Of a stretch of 64,000 nt of DNA, positions 35,285-43,992 are shown piece by piece. The DNA is from Amycolatopsis bullii (lineage in GTDB: Bacteria > Actinomycetota > Actinomycetes > Mycobacteriales > Pseudonocardiaceae): contig NZ_BNAW01000004.1 of the NCBI RefSeq assembly GCF_014654205.1, forward strand, positions 248,001 through 312,000, read 5' to 3'. The notes below the pieces were generated by a model that had not been told where the DNA came from, made no database searches, and saw only the letters and a list, made by a program, of their open reading frames with translations. A program made the translations under genes and the position numbers. The stretch's first letter is position 1. Each line of letters starts with the position of its first letter.

Positions 35285-36445
35285 CGGCGCGGTCAGCACG
35301 ACGCGGGTGCCGTGGCCGGGTGCCGAGTCGATGCGCGCGGCACCGTCGATTTCGGCCATCCGCGCGTGGATCGAGTTCTCGATGCCGAACCCGGCGCGGT
35401 GCGCGCCGAGGTCGAAGCCGGCGCCGTGGTCGCGGACGGACACCGTGACAACGCCTTCGCGTTCTTCCAGGCACACCACGGCCTTCGCCGTCTTCGCGTG
35501 CTTCAAGGTGTTTCGCAGTGCTTCGCGGGTTGCGTCGTGAAGGGCGTTGACCACGGCTTCGGGGACGTCGGTGGGTTTCGCGAGCACGACGAGATCGACG
35601 CGGAGCCCGTCCGCCGTCATCTCGACCGCCAGGGCGCCGAGGCGGTGTTCGAGCCCGCCCGGCTCGGCGGGCGCGTCGCCGTCGAGGCTCAGCCGCAGGC
35701 GCAGGGCGTGCGCGCGGGCGGTGCGGCGGACCTCGTCGAGGCTGCCTCGCGGGTCGAGCGCGTCCCCGGGTGCGGGCAGCGCGAGGGACTCCATGACCTG
35801 CAGGACGGTGTCGTGGACGTGGCGGCGGTGCCGTTCCCGCTCGGCGGCCCGGCCGCGCTGCTCGCCCAGCCCGAGCGCGAACCGCACGGACCCGGCCACG
35901 AGCAGCACGATGGCCAGCGCCGTCACCACGGCCGCAACCAGGGCCAGCAGGATCCACGTCGCGGGCGCCGACGTGCCCGACACCGCGGCCATGCCGTACC
36001 GCAGGAGCAGCGCGCCGGCGATCGCGACGGTCCCGGCGGGCGCGCCGCGCAGCAGGGTCCAGACCATGACCGTGCCCATGATGTTCGGCCAGGCCAAGGT
36101 GAGCAGCTCAGGTGAATGCGTCGCGAAGACAGCCGCGGCGAAGCTCGTCACGAGCGTGTACGCGGTATCGGCGGTGAGAACCGGCCGGATTCCCGTGGCG
36201 CGGCGGAAAACCCAGGCCACCTCCAGGAGGTTCGGCACCAGGTAGAGGGCGATCGCGATCCAGAGCACCGGCGCGTCGAACGGACCGCCGGACCAGACGA
36301 CCTGCAGGAACAGCGCCAGCCGGAACGCGACCGGCACCAGCACCAGCCGCGGCACGGCATCCCGCACGAGCGTCAGCCCCATCCCGCCGAACCGCCCGCT
36401 CCGGCCGGCGAGCGCCCCCGCGCCGCCGAGCAGCACAACCCTCAC
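35258..36445 (-). CDS. Membrane sensor histidine kinase (HisKA_3 type), orphan
   Basis: A 395-residue histidine kinase. The N-terminal 190 residues contain about five or six hydrophobic helices. The phosphoacceptor segment RRHVHDTVLQVMESL gives His about residue 211. The ATPase domain has an N-box (DATREALRNTLKHAK), G1 (VSVRDHGAGFD) and G2 (FGIENSIHARM). It is of the NarX/LiaS-like class, which normally works with a NarL-type regulator, but none is encoded adjacent. The divergent gene is the MFS gene of the YcaO operon. Confidence 0.85.
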   Translation of the reverse strand: MRVVLLGGAGALAGRSGRFGGMGLTLVRDAVPRLVLVPVAFRLALFLQVVWSGGPFDAPVLWIAIALYLVPNLLEVAWVFRRATGIRPVLTADTAYTLVTSFAAAVFATHSPELLTLAWPNIMGTVMVWTLLRGAPAGTVAIAGALLLRYGMAAVSGTSAPATWILLALVAAVVTALAIVLLVAGSVRFALGLGEQRGRAAERERHRRHVHDTVLQVMESLALPAPGDALDPRGSLDEVRRTARAHALRLRLSLDGDAPAEPGGLEHRLGALAVEMTADGLRVDLVVLAKPTDVPEAVVNALHDATREALRNTLKHAKTAKAVVCLEEREGVVTVSVRDHGAGFDLGAHRAGFGIENSIHARMAEIDGAARIDSAPGHGTRVVLTAPLKLGFPVG

Positions 36446-36487
36446 GACGTCCTCCCCGGATCAAGGCCCCTACCTTGATCAGCCGAC

Positions 36488-36519
36488 CTGAAATGACAGC
36501 GTCAGCTCATTCATTTCAG
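36488..36519. promoter_or_regulatory. Inverted repeat between sensor kinase and YcaO-RiPP operon
   Basis: CTGAAATGA (36488-36496) and TCATTTCAG (36511-36519) are perfect 9-bp complements 14 nt apart in the 232-nt divergent spacer. Dyads of this size and spacing commonly bind dimeric regulators, so it is a candidate operator for one or both flanking genes. Confidence 0.45.
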
Positions 36520-36677
36520 TTTACGACGCACTCAGCTTGCCCGCTGCGCTTCGGCACTGTCAACGGCTTCGGCCGTGCGCGGCGCAATCGAGAAGGCGTG
36601 CCCGGCTCCCGGGCGCCGCCATGCTTTTTGCACGGGCCGGGGATGAACAACCGCAGGGTGGGGGAAGGGGGCCGCGG

Positions 36678-37955
36678 GTGACGATCACGACGGAACCGCG
36701 TCGAAGTCCTCGTGACCTTCCGCCGGTGTTCTGGTGGATCTGGGTCAGCATCCTGGTCAACTGGGCCGGGGCCTTCACCCGGCCGGTGCTCGCCCTGTCG
36801 CTCACCGCGGGGCACGGCTACCCGGTGTCCTACGCCGGGTTCGTCATCGCGCTGATCGGGCTCGGCGGCCTGCTCGGCACGGTCGCCGGCGGAGTGCTCG
36901 CCGACCGGCTCGGCCGGCGGCCGACCCTCGTGCTGGCGCACCTGATCACGGCCGTCGCCATGGTGGCGCTGGGCACCGCCGGCGGGCACTGGCAGATCGA
37001 GGTGGCCGCCTTCGCGGTCGGGGCCGGCTCGACCGCCGCCCGGCCGGCGATGAACGCCGCGCTGGCCGACGTCGTGCCGCAGGCCCACCGGCAGCGGGCG
37101 TTCTCCTTGAACTACTGGGCGGTCAACGTCGGCGTCGCGGCCTCCTCGGCCCTCGCCGGGGTGATGGTGACCTACGGCTACACGCTGGTGTTCGTCGCCG
37201 ACGCGGCGGCCACCGCGCTGTGCGCGCTGATCGTGCTGCTGAAGGTGCCGGAAACCCGGCCCGCCGCCGCACCGCGGGCGCATCGCGAAGCCCGGACACG
37301 GCTGCGGCTCGACCGCCGTTTCGTGGTCTTCCTGCTCGCCACCCTCGCGATCGCGTCGGTGTACGAGCAGAGTGCGACGACCCTGCCGATCGTCATGGTC
37401 GGCGCCGGCCTCGGCGCCTGGACGTTCGGACTCGTGCAGTCCTTGAACGGGCTGCTCATCGCGCTCCTGCAGATCCCGCTGACGCGGTGGGGACGGCGGC
37501 ACTCGCGCCGGGCGATCCTCGTGGGCAGCGCGTTGCTCATCGGGTGGGGGTTCGGGCTCAACGCGTTCGCCGGTGGCTTGCCCGGCTACGCGGTCGTCGC
37601 CCTCGTGTGGACCGTCGGCGAAATCCTGCAGATGCCGACCGGCAGCGCCGTCGCCGCCGACCGGGCACCCGGCAGCCTGCGGGGCCGGTACGCGGCGCTC
37701 TACACGGGAGCGTGGGCGGCCGCGGCCCTGCTCGGCCCGCTCGGAGGCGGGTGGCTGCTCGACAGCGGTGGTCCGGCGTCCGTCTGGCTCGCCTGCGCCG
37801 TGCTCGGCGCGCTGGCCGCCGCCGGTTTCGCGTTCGCGACCGGCACCAAGACTCCCGCGCGAGGTTGGCGCCTCTCGCGCGCGGAACCGGGGGACACCCC
37901 GCAACCCGCCACCAAGACCGGTGGCGGGACCGCATTGGAAAGGACAGCACCATGA
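36678..37955 (+). CDS. MFS transporter of the YcaO peptide operon
   Basis: A 425-residue major-facilitator protein with about 12 helices. Motif A appears as GVLADRLGRRPTLV near residue 73. It opens with a short charged N-terminus then WWIWVSILVNWAGAFTRPVL. GGGGAAGGGG precedes the GTG at 36678. Its stop overlaps the precursor-peptide ATG (ATGA), so it is the first gene of the unit and probably exports the peptide product or gives self-resistance; both are inferences from context. Confidence 0.85.
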   Translation: MTITTEPRRSPRDLPPVFWWIWVSILVNWAGAFTRPVLALSLTAGHGYPVSYAGFVIALIGLGGLLGTVAGGVLADRLGRRPTLVLAHLITAVAMVALGTAGGHWQIEVAAFAVGAGSTAARPAMNAALADVVPQAHRQRAFSLNYWAVNVGVAASSALAGVMVTYGYTLVFVADAAATALCALIVLLKVPETRPAAAPRAHREARTRLRLDRRFVVFLLATLAIASVYEQSATTLPIVMVGAGLGAWTFGLVQSLNGLLIALLQIPLTRWGRRHSRRAILVGSALLIGWGFGLNAFAGGLPGYAVVALVWTVGEILQMPTGSAVAADRAPGSLRGRYAALYTGAWAAAALLGPLGGGWLLDSGGPASVWLACAVLGALAAAGFAFATGTKTPARGWRLSRAEPGDTPQPATKTGGGTALERTAP

Positions 37956-38164
37956 AGCAGGAGCAGTTCATCGTCAAGACCGGCCGCACCGCCGCGCCGG
38001 CCAGCCTCCGGGTGAACACCTGTGTCGCAGCCAGCCTCACGGTGAACACGTGTGTCGCCGCCCGCCTCGCGGTGAACACCTGTGTCGCTGCCCGCCTCAC
38101 GGTGAACACCTGCGTCGCCGCCAGCCTGGTGGACAAGACCGGCCGGTCGGCGTCGATCGCCTGA
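37952..38164 (+). CDS. Putative RiPP precursor with four VNTCVAAxLx repeats
   Basis: A 70-residue peptide. Residues 1-20 form a short leader (MKQEQFIVKTGRTAAPASLR), residues 21-60 are four tandem 10-residue units VNTCVAA[S/R]L[T/A/V], and the tail reads DKTGRSASIA. KTGR[TS]A occurs in both the leader and the tail, bracketing the repeats. Each unit offers one Cys and one Thr (plus Ser in two), the residues that YcaO enzymes cyclise or whose neighbouring amides they modify. GGAAAGGA precedes the ATG. It overlaps the exporter stop by 4 nt and the YcaO start by 1 nt. No named precursor family is recognised; a multi-core precursor is the best reading. Confidence 0.8.
   Translation: MKQEQFIVKTGRTAAPASLRVNTCVAASLTVNTCVAARLAVNTCVAARLTVNTCVAASLVDKTGRSASIA
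38012..38131 (+). repeat. 30-bp coding tandem repeat (four copies)
   Basis: Four consecutive 30-base units each begin GTGAACACSTGYGTC and encode VNTCVAAxLx. They differ at a few mostly synonymous positions plus the variable residues 8 and 10 of the unit, consistent with recent duplication under protein-level constraint. Confidence 0.95.
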
Positions 38165-39534
38165 TGACCGCCGTTCACGAAGGGCTGCCCGGCCGGAGTG
38201 GCGTACGCCGCTCCGCGCCGGGCCCCGGCCCGATCGTCACGCAGCTGCAGTCCTTCGCCGGCCTGCCCGGCACTCCGGAGGCGCTGCACCTGGCCGTGGC
38301 CGACATCCGGGACGTCCGCGCGGAAGTCCCGTGGCAGGGCGACCTGCAGGGCTTCGGCACCTCCTGGGACGACCCCGGCCACGCCCGCCTGGCGGCGTGG
38401 GGCGAGGCGATCGAGCGCTACTGCGGGATCTGGCCACCCCAGGACCTGGTCCACGGCACCCACGCCGACCTGGTCTCCCGCGGCCTGACCGCGCTTTCCC
38501 CCGACCGGCTCGTCGGCTACTCGCCGCGCCAGTACGCCACGCCGGGCTTCCCCTTCACGCCGTTCACCGACGCCTCCCCGGTGCACTGGATCCGCGCGAC
38601 GTCCCTCGGCGACGGCAGCGAGATCCTCGTTCCCGCCTTCGCGGTCCACACGGGCTGGCCGCACACGGCGAAACCGGCCGAAGAGCCGCTGCACGCGTTC
38701 CCGGTGATCGGCGGCACGGCCGCCGGCGAAACCCTCGAAGACGCGATCCGGTCCGGGCTGCAGGAAATCGTCGAACACGACGCCACGGCGGTCTGGTGGC
38801 TCAACGGAGCGCCCCAGCCCACCCTGGCTCCTCCCCCGCGCCTGGCCGAGCTCTCCGCCGGCCACGGCGAGGTTCACCTCTGGTCGATCGGCAACGAGTT
38901 CGGCGTCCCGGTGCTGGCCGCGGCCGTCCGGTCGCCCGAAGGCTGGCTGACGGTGGGCACGGCGATGCGGGCCGATCCCGAGCAGGCCGCGCTGAAGGCG
39001 CTGGCCGAGGCCTACATGCTCCAGATCACGTGCCGGACCTTGGACAACCGCGAGGCCGTCTCGGCGATGATCGAAGGCTACGGCGACCACAGTCCGCTGC
39101 AGTCGTGGCGGGCTGGACGTGACTACGCCGACCGGTACCGCCAAGATTCCGCCGACATGGTCGAACTGCTCTGCCACCAGCAGCTGCACCTCGATCCGCG
39201 GGTGGGCGACGCCGCGCTGGCGTGGGCCGCACCGGGTCCGGCCGGTGACTGGGCGGCGATCCCGCGTCCGGCCGACGACTCCCTCGACGCACTGCACGCG
39301 TGCGTCGCGGCGGCCGGGCACGAAGTCCTCTACGTCGACCTGACCACGCCGGAGGCAGCCGAGGACGGCGTCACCGTCGTCCAGGTCCTCGTGCCCGGGA
39401 CAGTGGGTACCGCGCCGGCCGCGTACCCGCCGCTCGGAGCGCGGCGGGTCCAGGACCTCGGGGCCCGGCTCGGCTGGTACCCGGAACCGCTCGGCGAGGA
39501 GGAACTGAACCGCCGTCCGCTGCCGCACGGCTGA
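38164..39534 (+). CDS. Stand-alone YcaO-family enzyme
   Basis: A 456-residue YcaO protein, the ATP-dependent backbone-activating enzyme behind azolines, thioamides and macroamidines in RiPPs. The ATP/Mg motif AWGEAIERYCG is near residue 79 and the second acidic motif SGLQEIVEHDATAVWW near 197, followed by AEAYMLQITCR near 282. The C-terminus is NRRPLPHG, not the PxPxP ending typical of azoline-forming YcaOs. No E1-like partner, TfuA protein or flavin dehydrogenase gene is adjacent. The start overlaps the precursor stop (TGATG), so the substrate is almost certainly that peptide; the modification type is open. Confidence 0.85.
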   Translation: MTAVHEGLPGRSGVRRSAPGPGPIVTQLQSFAGLPGTPEALHLAVADIRDVRAEVPWQGDLQGFGTSWDDPGHARLAAWGEAIERYCGIWPPQDLVHGTHADLVSRGLTALSPDRLVGYSPRQYATPGFPFTPFTDASPVHWIRATSLGDGSEILVPAFAVHTGWPHTAKPAEEPLHAFPVIGGTAAGETLEDAIRSGLQEIVEHDATAVWWLNGAPQPTLAPPPRLAELSAGHGEVHLWSIGNEFGVPVLAAAVRSPEGWLTVGTAMRADPEQAALKALAEAYMLQITCRTLDNREAVSAMIEGYGDHSPLQSWRAGRDYADRYRQDSADMVELLCHQQLHLDPRVGDAALAWAAPGPAGDWAAIPRPADDSLDALHACVAAAGHEVLYVDLTTPEAAEDGVTVVQVLVPGTVGTAPAAYPPLGARRVQDLGARLGWYPEPLGEEELNRRPLPHG

Positions 39535-39537
39535 TGT

Positions 39538-40719
39538 TCAGCGGCTGGCCAGCGCTTCCGCCTCCTCCCGCCGCCGCGACCGCCGGGCGGCGACGGCGGC
39601 GGGCAGGATCAACGCCGCGACGAGCGCGACGAAGACGAACGCCACGTCGTAATCCGTCGCCTGCGCGATTCCGCCGACGATCGGCGGGCCGCCCAGGAAG
39701 CCGGTGTACGCGACGGCGGTGACGAAGCCGATCTCGCGTTCACCGCCGGTGCCGTCCCCGCGTTTGCCGGCGTCCCCGGCGAGGCTGAGGGCCATCGGGA
39801 AGGACGCGGCGAGACCCGCGCCGGCCAGCGCGAACCCGGCGTAACCCACGGCGGCGACCGGGATCGCGGCCGCGGCGACCAGCCCGGCGGCGGCGAGGGT
39901 GGCGCCCGCGGCGAGGCAGCGCGTCGGGCCGAACCGGCGTTGCGCCCACGGGCCCGCCAGCCGGGTCAGCGCCATGACCAGCTGGAACCCGGCGAAGGCG
40001 AGAGCGGCGGCGCCCTGGCCGACGCCGCGCTCGACCGTCATCAGCAGCGCCGACCAGTCCGACGACGCCCCTTCGGCGATGGCCGAGCACAGCGCGACCG
40101 CGGCGAGCAGCCACAGCACCGGCCGCCGGATCGGCGCGCGGGCCGGCGTGACCACGGGTTCTTCGGCGTGCTGCGGGCGGATGCCCGGAACGTCGCGGAT
40201 CACGAGGGCCAGCACCAGGACCGCGACGACGGCGGCGACGGTGAGGTGGCGCGCCGGGGACCAGCCGTGGCCGGCGGCGAGGCCCGCGGCCAGCGAACCG
40301 GCGAGCGCGCCGAAGCTGAACCCCGCGTGGAAGACGGACATCACGGGCTTGCCCAGGCGACGTTCGACCGCGACACCGGCGACGTTCATCGCGACGTCGA
40401 GCATCCCGACGCTCGCGCCGATCACCAGCAGCGCCCCGGCCAGCAGCGGAACGGTGGGCGCGAAACCGATCAGCACCAGCGAACCGGCGGCCATCGCGGT
40501 GCTCCCGGCGACGACCGCCCTGGCACCGGACCGTTCGATCAGCCGTCCGGACACCGAGGCGGCGGCGAGCATGCCGACGCTGGCCCCGAGCAGCGCCAGG
40601 CCGAAGACGCCGGGTGAGGCGTGCACCTGCGCGGTCAGTGCGGGCGTGCGTGACGCCCATGACCCCAGCGCGAGCCCGTTGAGGGCGAAGACGGTGAACA
40701 CCGCGATCCGGTCTCGCAT
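39538..40719 (-). CDS. MFS transporter, sugar or drug type
   Basis: A 393-residue MFS protein with about 12 helices. The first helix region is IAVFTVFALNGLALGSWASRTPAL, with the MFS signature SGRLIERSGAR near residue 57. The W.SRTPAL motif and length resemble the YbjJ/FucP-like MFS group. GAGGG precedes the ATG. It is divergent from a LacI regulator with a LacI-type operator in the spacer, so it is likely LacI-controlled and carries a sugar or related solute. It is convergent to the YcaO gene with only 3 nt between stops. Confidence 0.85.
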   Translation of the reverse strand: MRDRIAVFTVFALNGLALGSWASRTPALTAQVHASPGVFGLALLGASVGMLAAASVSGRLIERSGARAVVAGSTAMAAGSLVLIGFAPTVPLLAGALLVIGASVGMLDVAMNVAGVAVERRLGKPVMSVFHAGFSFGALAGSLAAGLAAGHGWSPARHLTVAAVVAVLVLALVIRDVPGIRPQHAEEPVVTPARAPIRRPVLWLLAAVALCSAIAEGASSDWSALLMTVERGVGQGAAALAFAGFQLVMALTRLAGPWAQRRFGPTRCLAAGATLAAAGLVAAAAIPVAAVGYAGFALAGAGLAASFPMALSLAGDAGKRGDGTGGEREIGFVTAVAYTGFLGGPPIVGGIAQATDYDVAFVFVALVAALILPAAVAARRSRRREEAEALASR

Positions 40720-40733
40720 GCCCTCAGCGTGAC

Positions 40734-40745
40734 TTAAGCGCTTCA
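40734..40745. promoter_or_regulatory. LacI-type operator
   Basis: TTAAGCGCTTCA contains the perfect core AAGCGCTT and is close to the LacI/GalR-family consensus TGAAGCGCTTCA, with one mismatch. It is 15 nt upstream of the MFS start, between divergent MFS and LacI genes, and fits repression of the transporter and autoregulation. Confidence 0.65.
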
Positions 40746-40778
40746 GAAAGTCCACCGCGTGGTGACTAGACTGCGCGG

Positions 40779-41834
40779 ATGACCCGGCGGCGCCGTCCCA
40801 CGCTCGACGACGTCGCCGACGCCGTCGGCGTCTCGCGCGCGACGGTCTCGAACGCCTACAACCGGCCCGACCAGCTGTCCGCCCGGCTGCGGGACGAGGT
40901 GCTGCGGGTGGCGGCCGAGCTGGGCTACCCCGGTCCGGACCCGACCGCGCGGAGCCTCGCGACCAGTCGCACGGGCGCGATCGCGGTCCTGCTGGACACG
41001 TCGCTGTCGATGGCGTTTTCGGACCCGGCGTTGTACCTGACGCTGGACGCGCTGGCGCGCGTGATCGACCCGGGCGGCCACGCGTTGCTGCTCCTGCCCG
41101 GCGGCGCTTTCGGCGGGCCGCCCGCCGAACGCGTGCTCGCGGCGCAGGCCGACATCGCGATCGTGTATTCGCTGCCCGACGGCGCTCCTTCGCTGGAGGC
41201 GGTACGCACGCGCGGGTTGCCGCTCGTGGTAATCGACCAGCCACGGCTGCCCGGCACGGCTCGAGTCGGCTGTGCGGACCGGGCCGGGGCGGCTTCGGCC
41301 GCGCGGCACCTGCTAGGCCTGGGGCACCGGCGGTTCGGGATCTTCGCCGCGTACAGCCATATTCGGTCCGGCGGGGGTGCGCTGACCGTGGCGGAGGCGG
41401 CGGCCGCGCCGTTCCACGACGTGCGTGAGCGGCTGGGCGGCTACCTGGACGAGCTGGGATCGTGCTCGGTCGTGGTGGAGGAGGCGGCCGGGCTCAGCGC
41501 GGAGAGTGCGATGGCCGGGGCGTTCGCGCTGCTCGGGGCGTCGCCGCGGCCGACGGCGGTGCTGTGCATGTCCGACCAGCTGGCGCTGGCGGTGCTCGCC
41601 GCGGCCCGTGAGCTGGGGATCAGCGTGCCGGGTGAGCTGTCGGTGGCCGGTTTCGACGACAGTCCGCCGGCGTCGTGGTCGTCGCCGCCGCTGACCACGG
41701 TCCGGCAGGACCTCGCGGCCAAGGGGCGGATCGCCGGGGAATTGGCGCTGGGGCTGCTGGACGACGGGTCGGTGCCGGCGCCGGTCGAGGTGCCGGTTTC
41801 GCTGGTGGTGCGCGGGAGCACGGGCCCCGCGTAG
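40779..41834 (+). CDS. LacI-family transcriptional regulator
   Basis: A 351-residue LacI/GalR repressor. The helix-turn-helix is RPTLDDVADAVGVSRATVSNAYNRPDQLS, with the hinge helix around residues 45-58. The periplasmic-binding-protein-like effector domain follows, with CADRAGAASAARHLLGLGHRRFGIF and LSVAGFDDSPPASWSSPPLTTVRQ. The ATG at 40779 places the HTH correctly. The effector is probably a sugar, unknown. Target: the divergent MFS gene. Confidence 0.92.
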   Translation: MTRRRRPTLDDVADAVGVSRATVSNAYNRPDQLSARLRDEVLRVAAELGYPGPDPTARSLATSRTGAIAVLLDTSLSMAFSDPALYLTLDALARVIDPGGHALLLLPGGAFGGPPAERVLAAQADIAIVYSLPDGAPSLEAVRTRGLPLVVIDQPRLPGTARVGCADRAGAASAARHLLGLGHRRFGIFAAYSHIRSGGGALTVAEAAAAPFHDVRERLGGYLDELGSCSVVVEEAAGLSAESAMAGAFALLGASPRPTAVLCMSDQLALAVLAAARELGISVPGELSVAGFDDSPPASWSSPPLTTVRQDLAAKGRIAGELALGLLDDGSVPAPVEVPVSLVVRGSTGPA

Positions 41835-42012
41835 CACCGCCGCTGTTTTTACGCAAGACCTTCCTCGGCGGCTGTGGACAACCTTTTCATTGCCGGACAC
41901 TTGTCCACAGATTCGAAATCGCGGGCTGACAAATCCCCCACCGCCCGCCAATCTGGAATCACACGTTCACCGCGGCCCCGCAAGAGCCGCGATTCCGGAG
42001 GGGAAATCCACC

Positions 42013-42387
42013 ATGTCTTCACGTCGTCTTCGTTCCCGCCTGCCGCACATCGTGGTCCTGGCCATGGTCGGCCTGCTGACCAGCGTCGGAGCCGCACACG
42101 CGGGCACGGATCCGGGCTGCCGCAAGGGCGAGTTCTGCCTGTGGCCGTCCGACGGTTACGCCGGCGAAATCCAGCGTTTCGACCTGCGCTCGGCCAATAC
42201 CGAGGAATGCCTGCCACTACCGGAAGGATTCGACGGATCGTCGTTCGCGAATTTGATGACCCGCGACGTCACGGTGTACCAGGACGCGGAATGCTCGACG
42301 GAAGGAGATTTCGTCACCTATCCGGGTGGCGGCACGTACGTCCCGAACGCGCCATTCCTGGTCCGGGGCATCCAGATCTGGGAGTGA
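42013..42387 (+). CDS. Secreted peptidase-inhibitor I36-like protein
   Basis: A 124-residue secreted protein. Residues 1-30 are a signal peptide (RRLRSRLPHIVVLAMVGLLTSVGAAHA). The mature part has CRKGEFCLWPSDGYAGEIQRFD, the I36/beta-gamma-crystallin-like opening, with four Cys (GC, FC, EC, EC) able to form two disulfides. Family members inhibit metalloproteases in Streptomyces. GGAGGGG precedes the ATG at 42013. Monocistronic, followed by hairpins. Confidence 0.82.
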   Translation: MSSRRLRSRLPHIVVLAMVGLLTSVGAAHAGTDPGCRKGEFCLWPSDGYAGEIQRFDLRSANTEECLPLPEGFDGSSFANLMTRDVTVYQDAECSTEGDFVTYPGGGTYVPNAPFLVRGIQIWE

Positions 42388-43633
42388 CCCCCTGACCCGG
42401 GCCCCGCAAAGCCGCCCGCTCCGTGGCAGGAGCCGGCTCGCGGCGGCGGCCGGGCCCGACCGGGGCCGCTCCCCCGAAGCGGCCCCACCCGTGGGCGCGC
42501 CCCCTGCGGCAGGGCGCGCCCACGGGCTCCCCGCAACCTGTCCCGGGGCCCCTGGCCCCTCAGGAGCCCTCCGAGGCCTACGGGAGCACTTCCGGGGCTT
42601 CACGCAGCGATCTGGGGCGCAACGAGCCCATCCGGGGCGCGCCGAGCCCCATCCGGGCTTCACGCGGCCTGATCCGAAACCTCACGCTCCCCATCCGAGG
42701 CCCCAGGCAGCCCTTCCAGGGGGCTCACGCACCCCATCCGGGCCTCACGCGGCCCGTCCGGGGCTCACACGGGGCCCATCCGGGGCTCATACGGCCCGTC
42801 CCGGGCTCACACGGGCCCATCCGGGGCGCACGGAGCCTGGTTCCGGGCGGGCGGGAGGTCTTCTGGAGTTCTCGGGTGGCGCTTTCAGCCGACCGGGGGG
42901 CGAACTCCAGCAGGCCGCCCGCCGGGGACCGGGCAGCCGCCCGGCGCCCGCACCGTGGCACCACTCACCGTCCGCACCCAGCGACCCGACGAGCCACCGC
43001 TCACCACAGCCCCAACAGCCGGACCCGCGGCAGCCACAAAACCGACCACCCCAGCGGCCGGGCACCCATCCGGCACGCACCCGCCAACGACGCCCGAGAC
43101 CGAACCACCATTCGCCAAGACCCCGACGGCCCCCAACCGCTCGGCAACCCCCAGGTCGACCGCACCCAGCGGCCGAACGCCAGGCGGCCGAGGTGGTCGC
43201 CCCCGACGTTCCTGCAGGCAGGAGCCTCCTGCACACGATTTCCCAGCAGAAAGGGGGCCGGCAACCGGGCTCGCCGCCCGCTGCGCCGGGCAAGCAGCGG
43301 TGCGCAGAAGCCCACGGCGCTGCCTGCCCGGCCGCGGGTCGAGCGGGCGAGCAGGGTTCTGGCTGGACACAGCAAGAGCCTTCTGATGGCCAGATTACAG
43401 GTTCCGGCCGCGCGGAAAAGCCCGCTCGGTCACGCTCAGCACTTCCCCGGACACAGAAGGAGGGGTCACATCGCTTCAAGCAGGGGACCAGGCGTCCGGT
43501 CACGGCTGTGCGCGCAGAAACTCCCGAATTACGTCGAACGAGACCTGAAACGATTCGCCGGTGTCGAACGATCGACTGGGTGGCGACGACTAAGCTGCCA
43601 GTGCCGGGTCACCGGTAGCGGCCGTCGGCGCGG
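42388..43633. other. Repeat-rich non-coding region before tRNA-Arg
   Basis: No credible gene is visible: open frames exist on both strands but only as Pro/Arg/His-rich low-complexity readings without ribosome sites or recognisable folds. From about 42590 to 42840 there are degenerate tandem units of some 20-22 bases of the type CCCATCCGGGGCTCACACGG. From 42900 to 43200 the DNA is rich in CCACC/CCGACC phrases. Strong hairpins lie near the start. The last 150 bases probably hold the tRNA promoter. Confidence 0.6.
42488..42526 (+). terminator. Strong hairpin downstream of the I36-like gene
   Basis: A perfect 15-bp stem CCCGTGGGCGCGCCC pairs with its complement at 42512-42526 across a 9-base loop, about 100 nt after the stop codon. 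A smaller 9-bp stem precedes it at about 42462-42486. Confidence 0.65.
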
Positions 43634-43710
43634 GCCCTCGTAGCTCAGCTGGATAGAGCAAGAGCCTTCTAATCTCTAGGTCGCAGGTTCGAGTCCTGCC
43701 GGGGGCGCCA
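43634..43710 (+). tRNA. tRNA-Arg (anticodon TCT)
   Basis: A 77-base cloverleaf: acceptor GCCCTCG paired with CGGGGGC (one T-G wobble), D arm GCTC...GAGC, anticodon loop CTTCTAA giving TCT for AGA codons, T arm GCAGG-TTCGAGT-CCTGC, and a genomically encoded CCA. The anticodon stem closing pair is a C-T mismatch. AGA is a very rare codon in this GC-rich genome. Confidence 0.95.
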
Positions 43711-43719
43711 CCAGGGAAG

Positions 43720-43745
43720 ACGCCGTGCGCAGCAGCGCACGGCGT
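43720..43745 (+). terminator. Terminator after tRNA-Arg
   Basis: A perfect 11-bp stem ACGCCGTGCGC with AGCA loop begins 9 nt after the tRNA CCA end. Confidence 0.75.
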
Positions 43746-43992
43746 GCCCCGGGCCAGTGATCGGGCCCACACTCGTCGCCTCGGCCGTACTCCCACTGTG
43801 GACGGTCCCGCGTCTCGTCCCCTCTCGCGTGCAGGACTCCGGAAGGCGCACCGTGTAAGCGCCCAGGTAGCCCAGTGGGTCCCGAATGAGTTCTTCCCGA
43901 AACAACCTTGTTACCTGACCGATCGACCGCGGCCTCGGTGCGCGCACGCACCCCACGATCGAGTGAGGCGCCGAACGGAAAGGAGACCCGTA

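Noticed and set aside
38012..38131. Possible CRISPR-like 30-bp repeats
   Set aside because: Four contiguous units without spacers in a translated peptide gene; no cas genes are present.
42326..43643. Two long plus-strand frames of 406-430 codons
   Set aside because: Low-complexity Pro/Arg/His readings across hairpins and degenerate repeats, no start signal, no domain.
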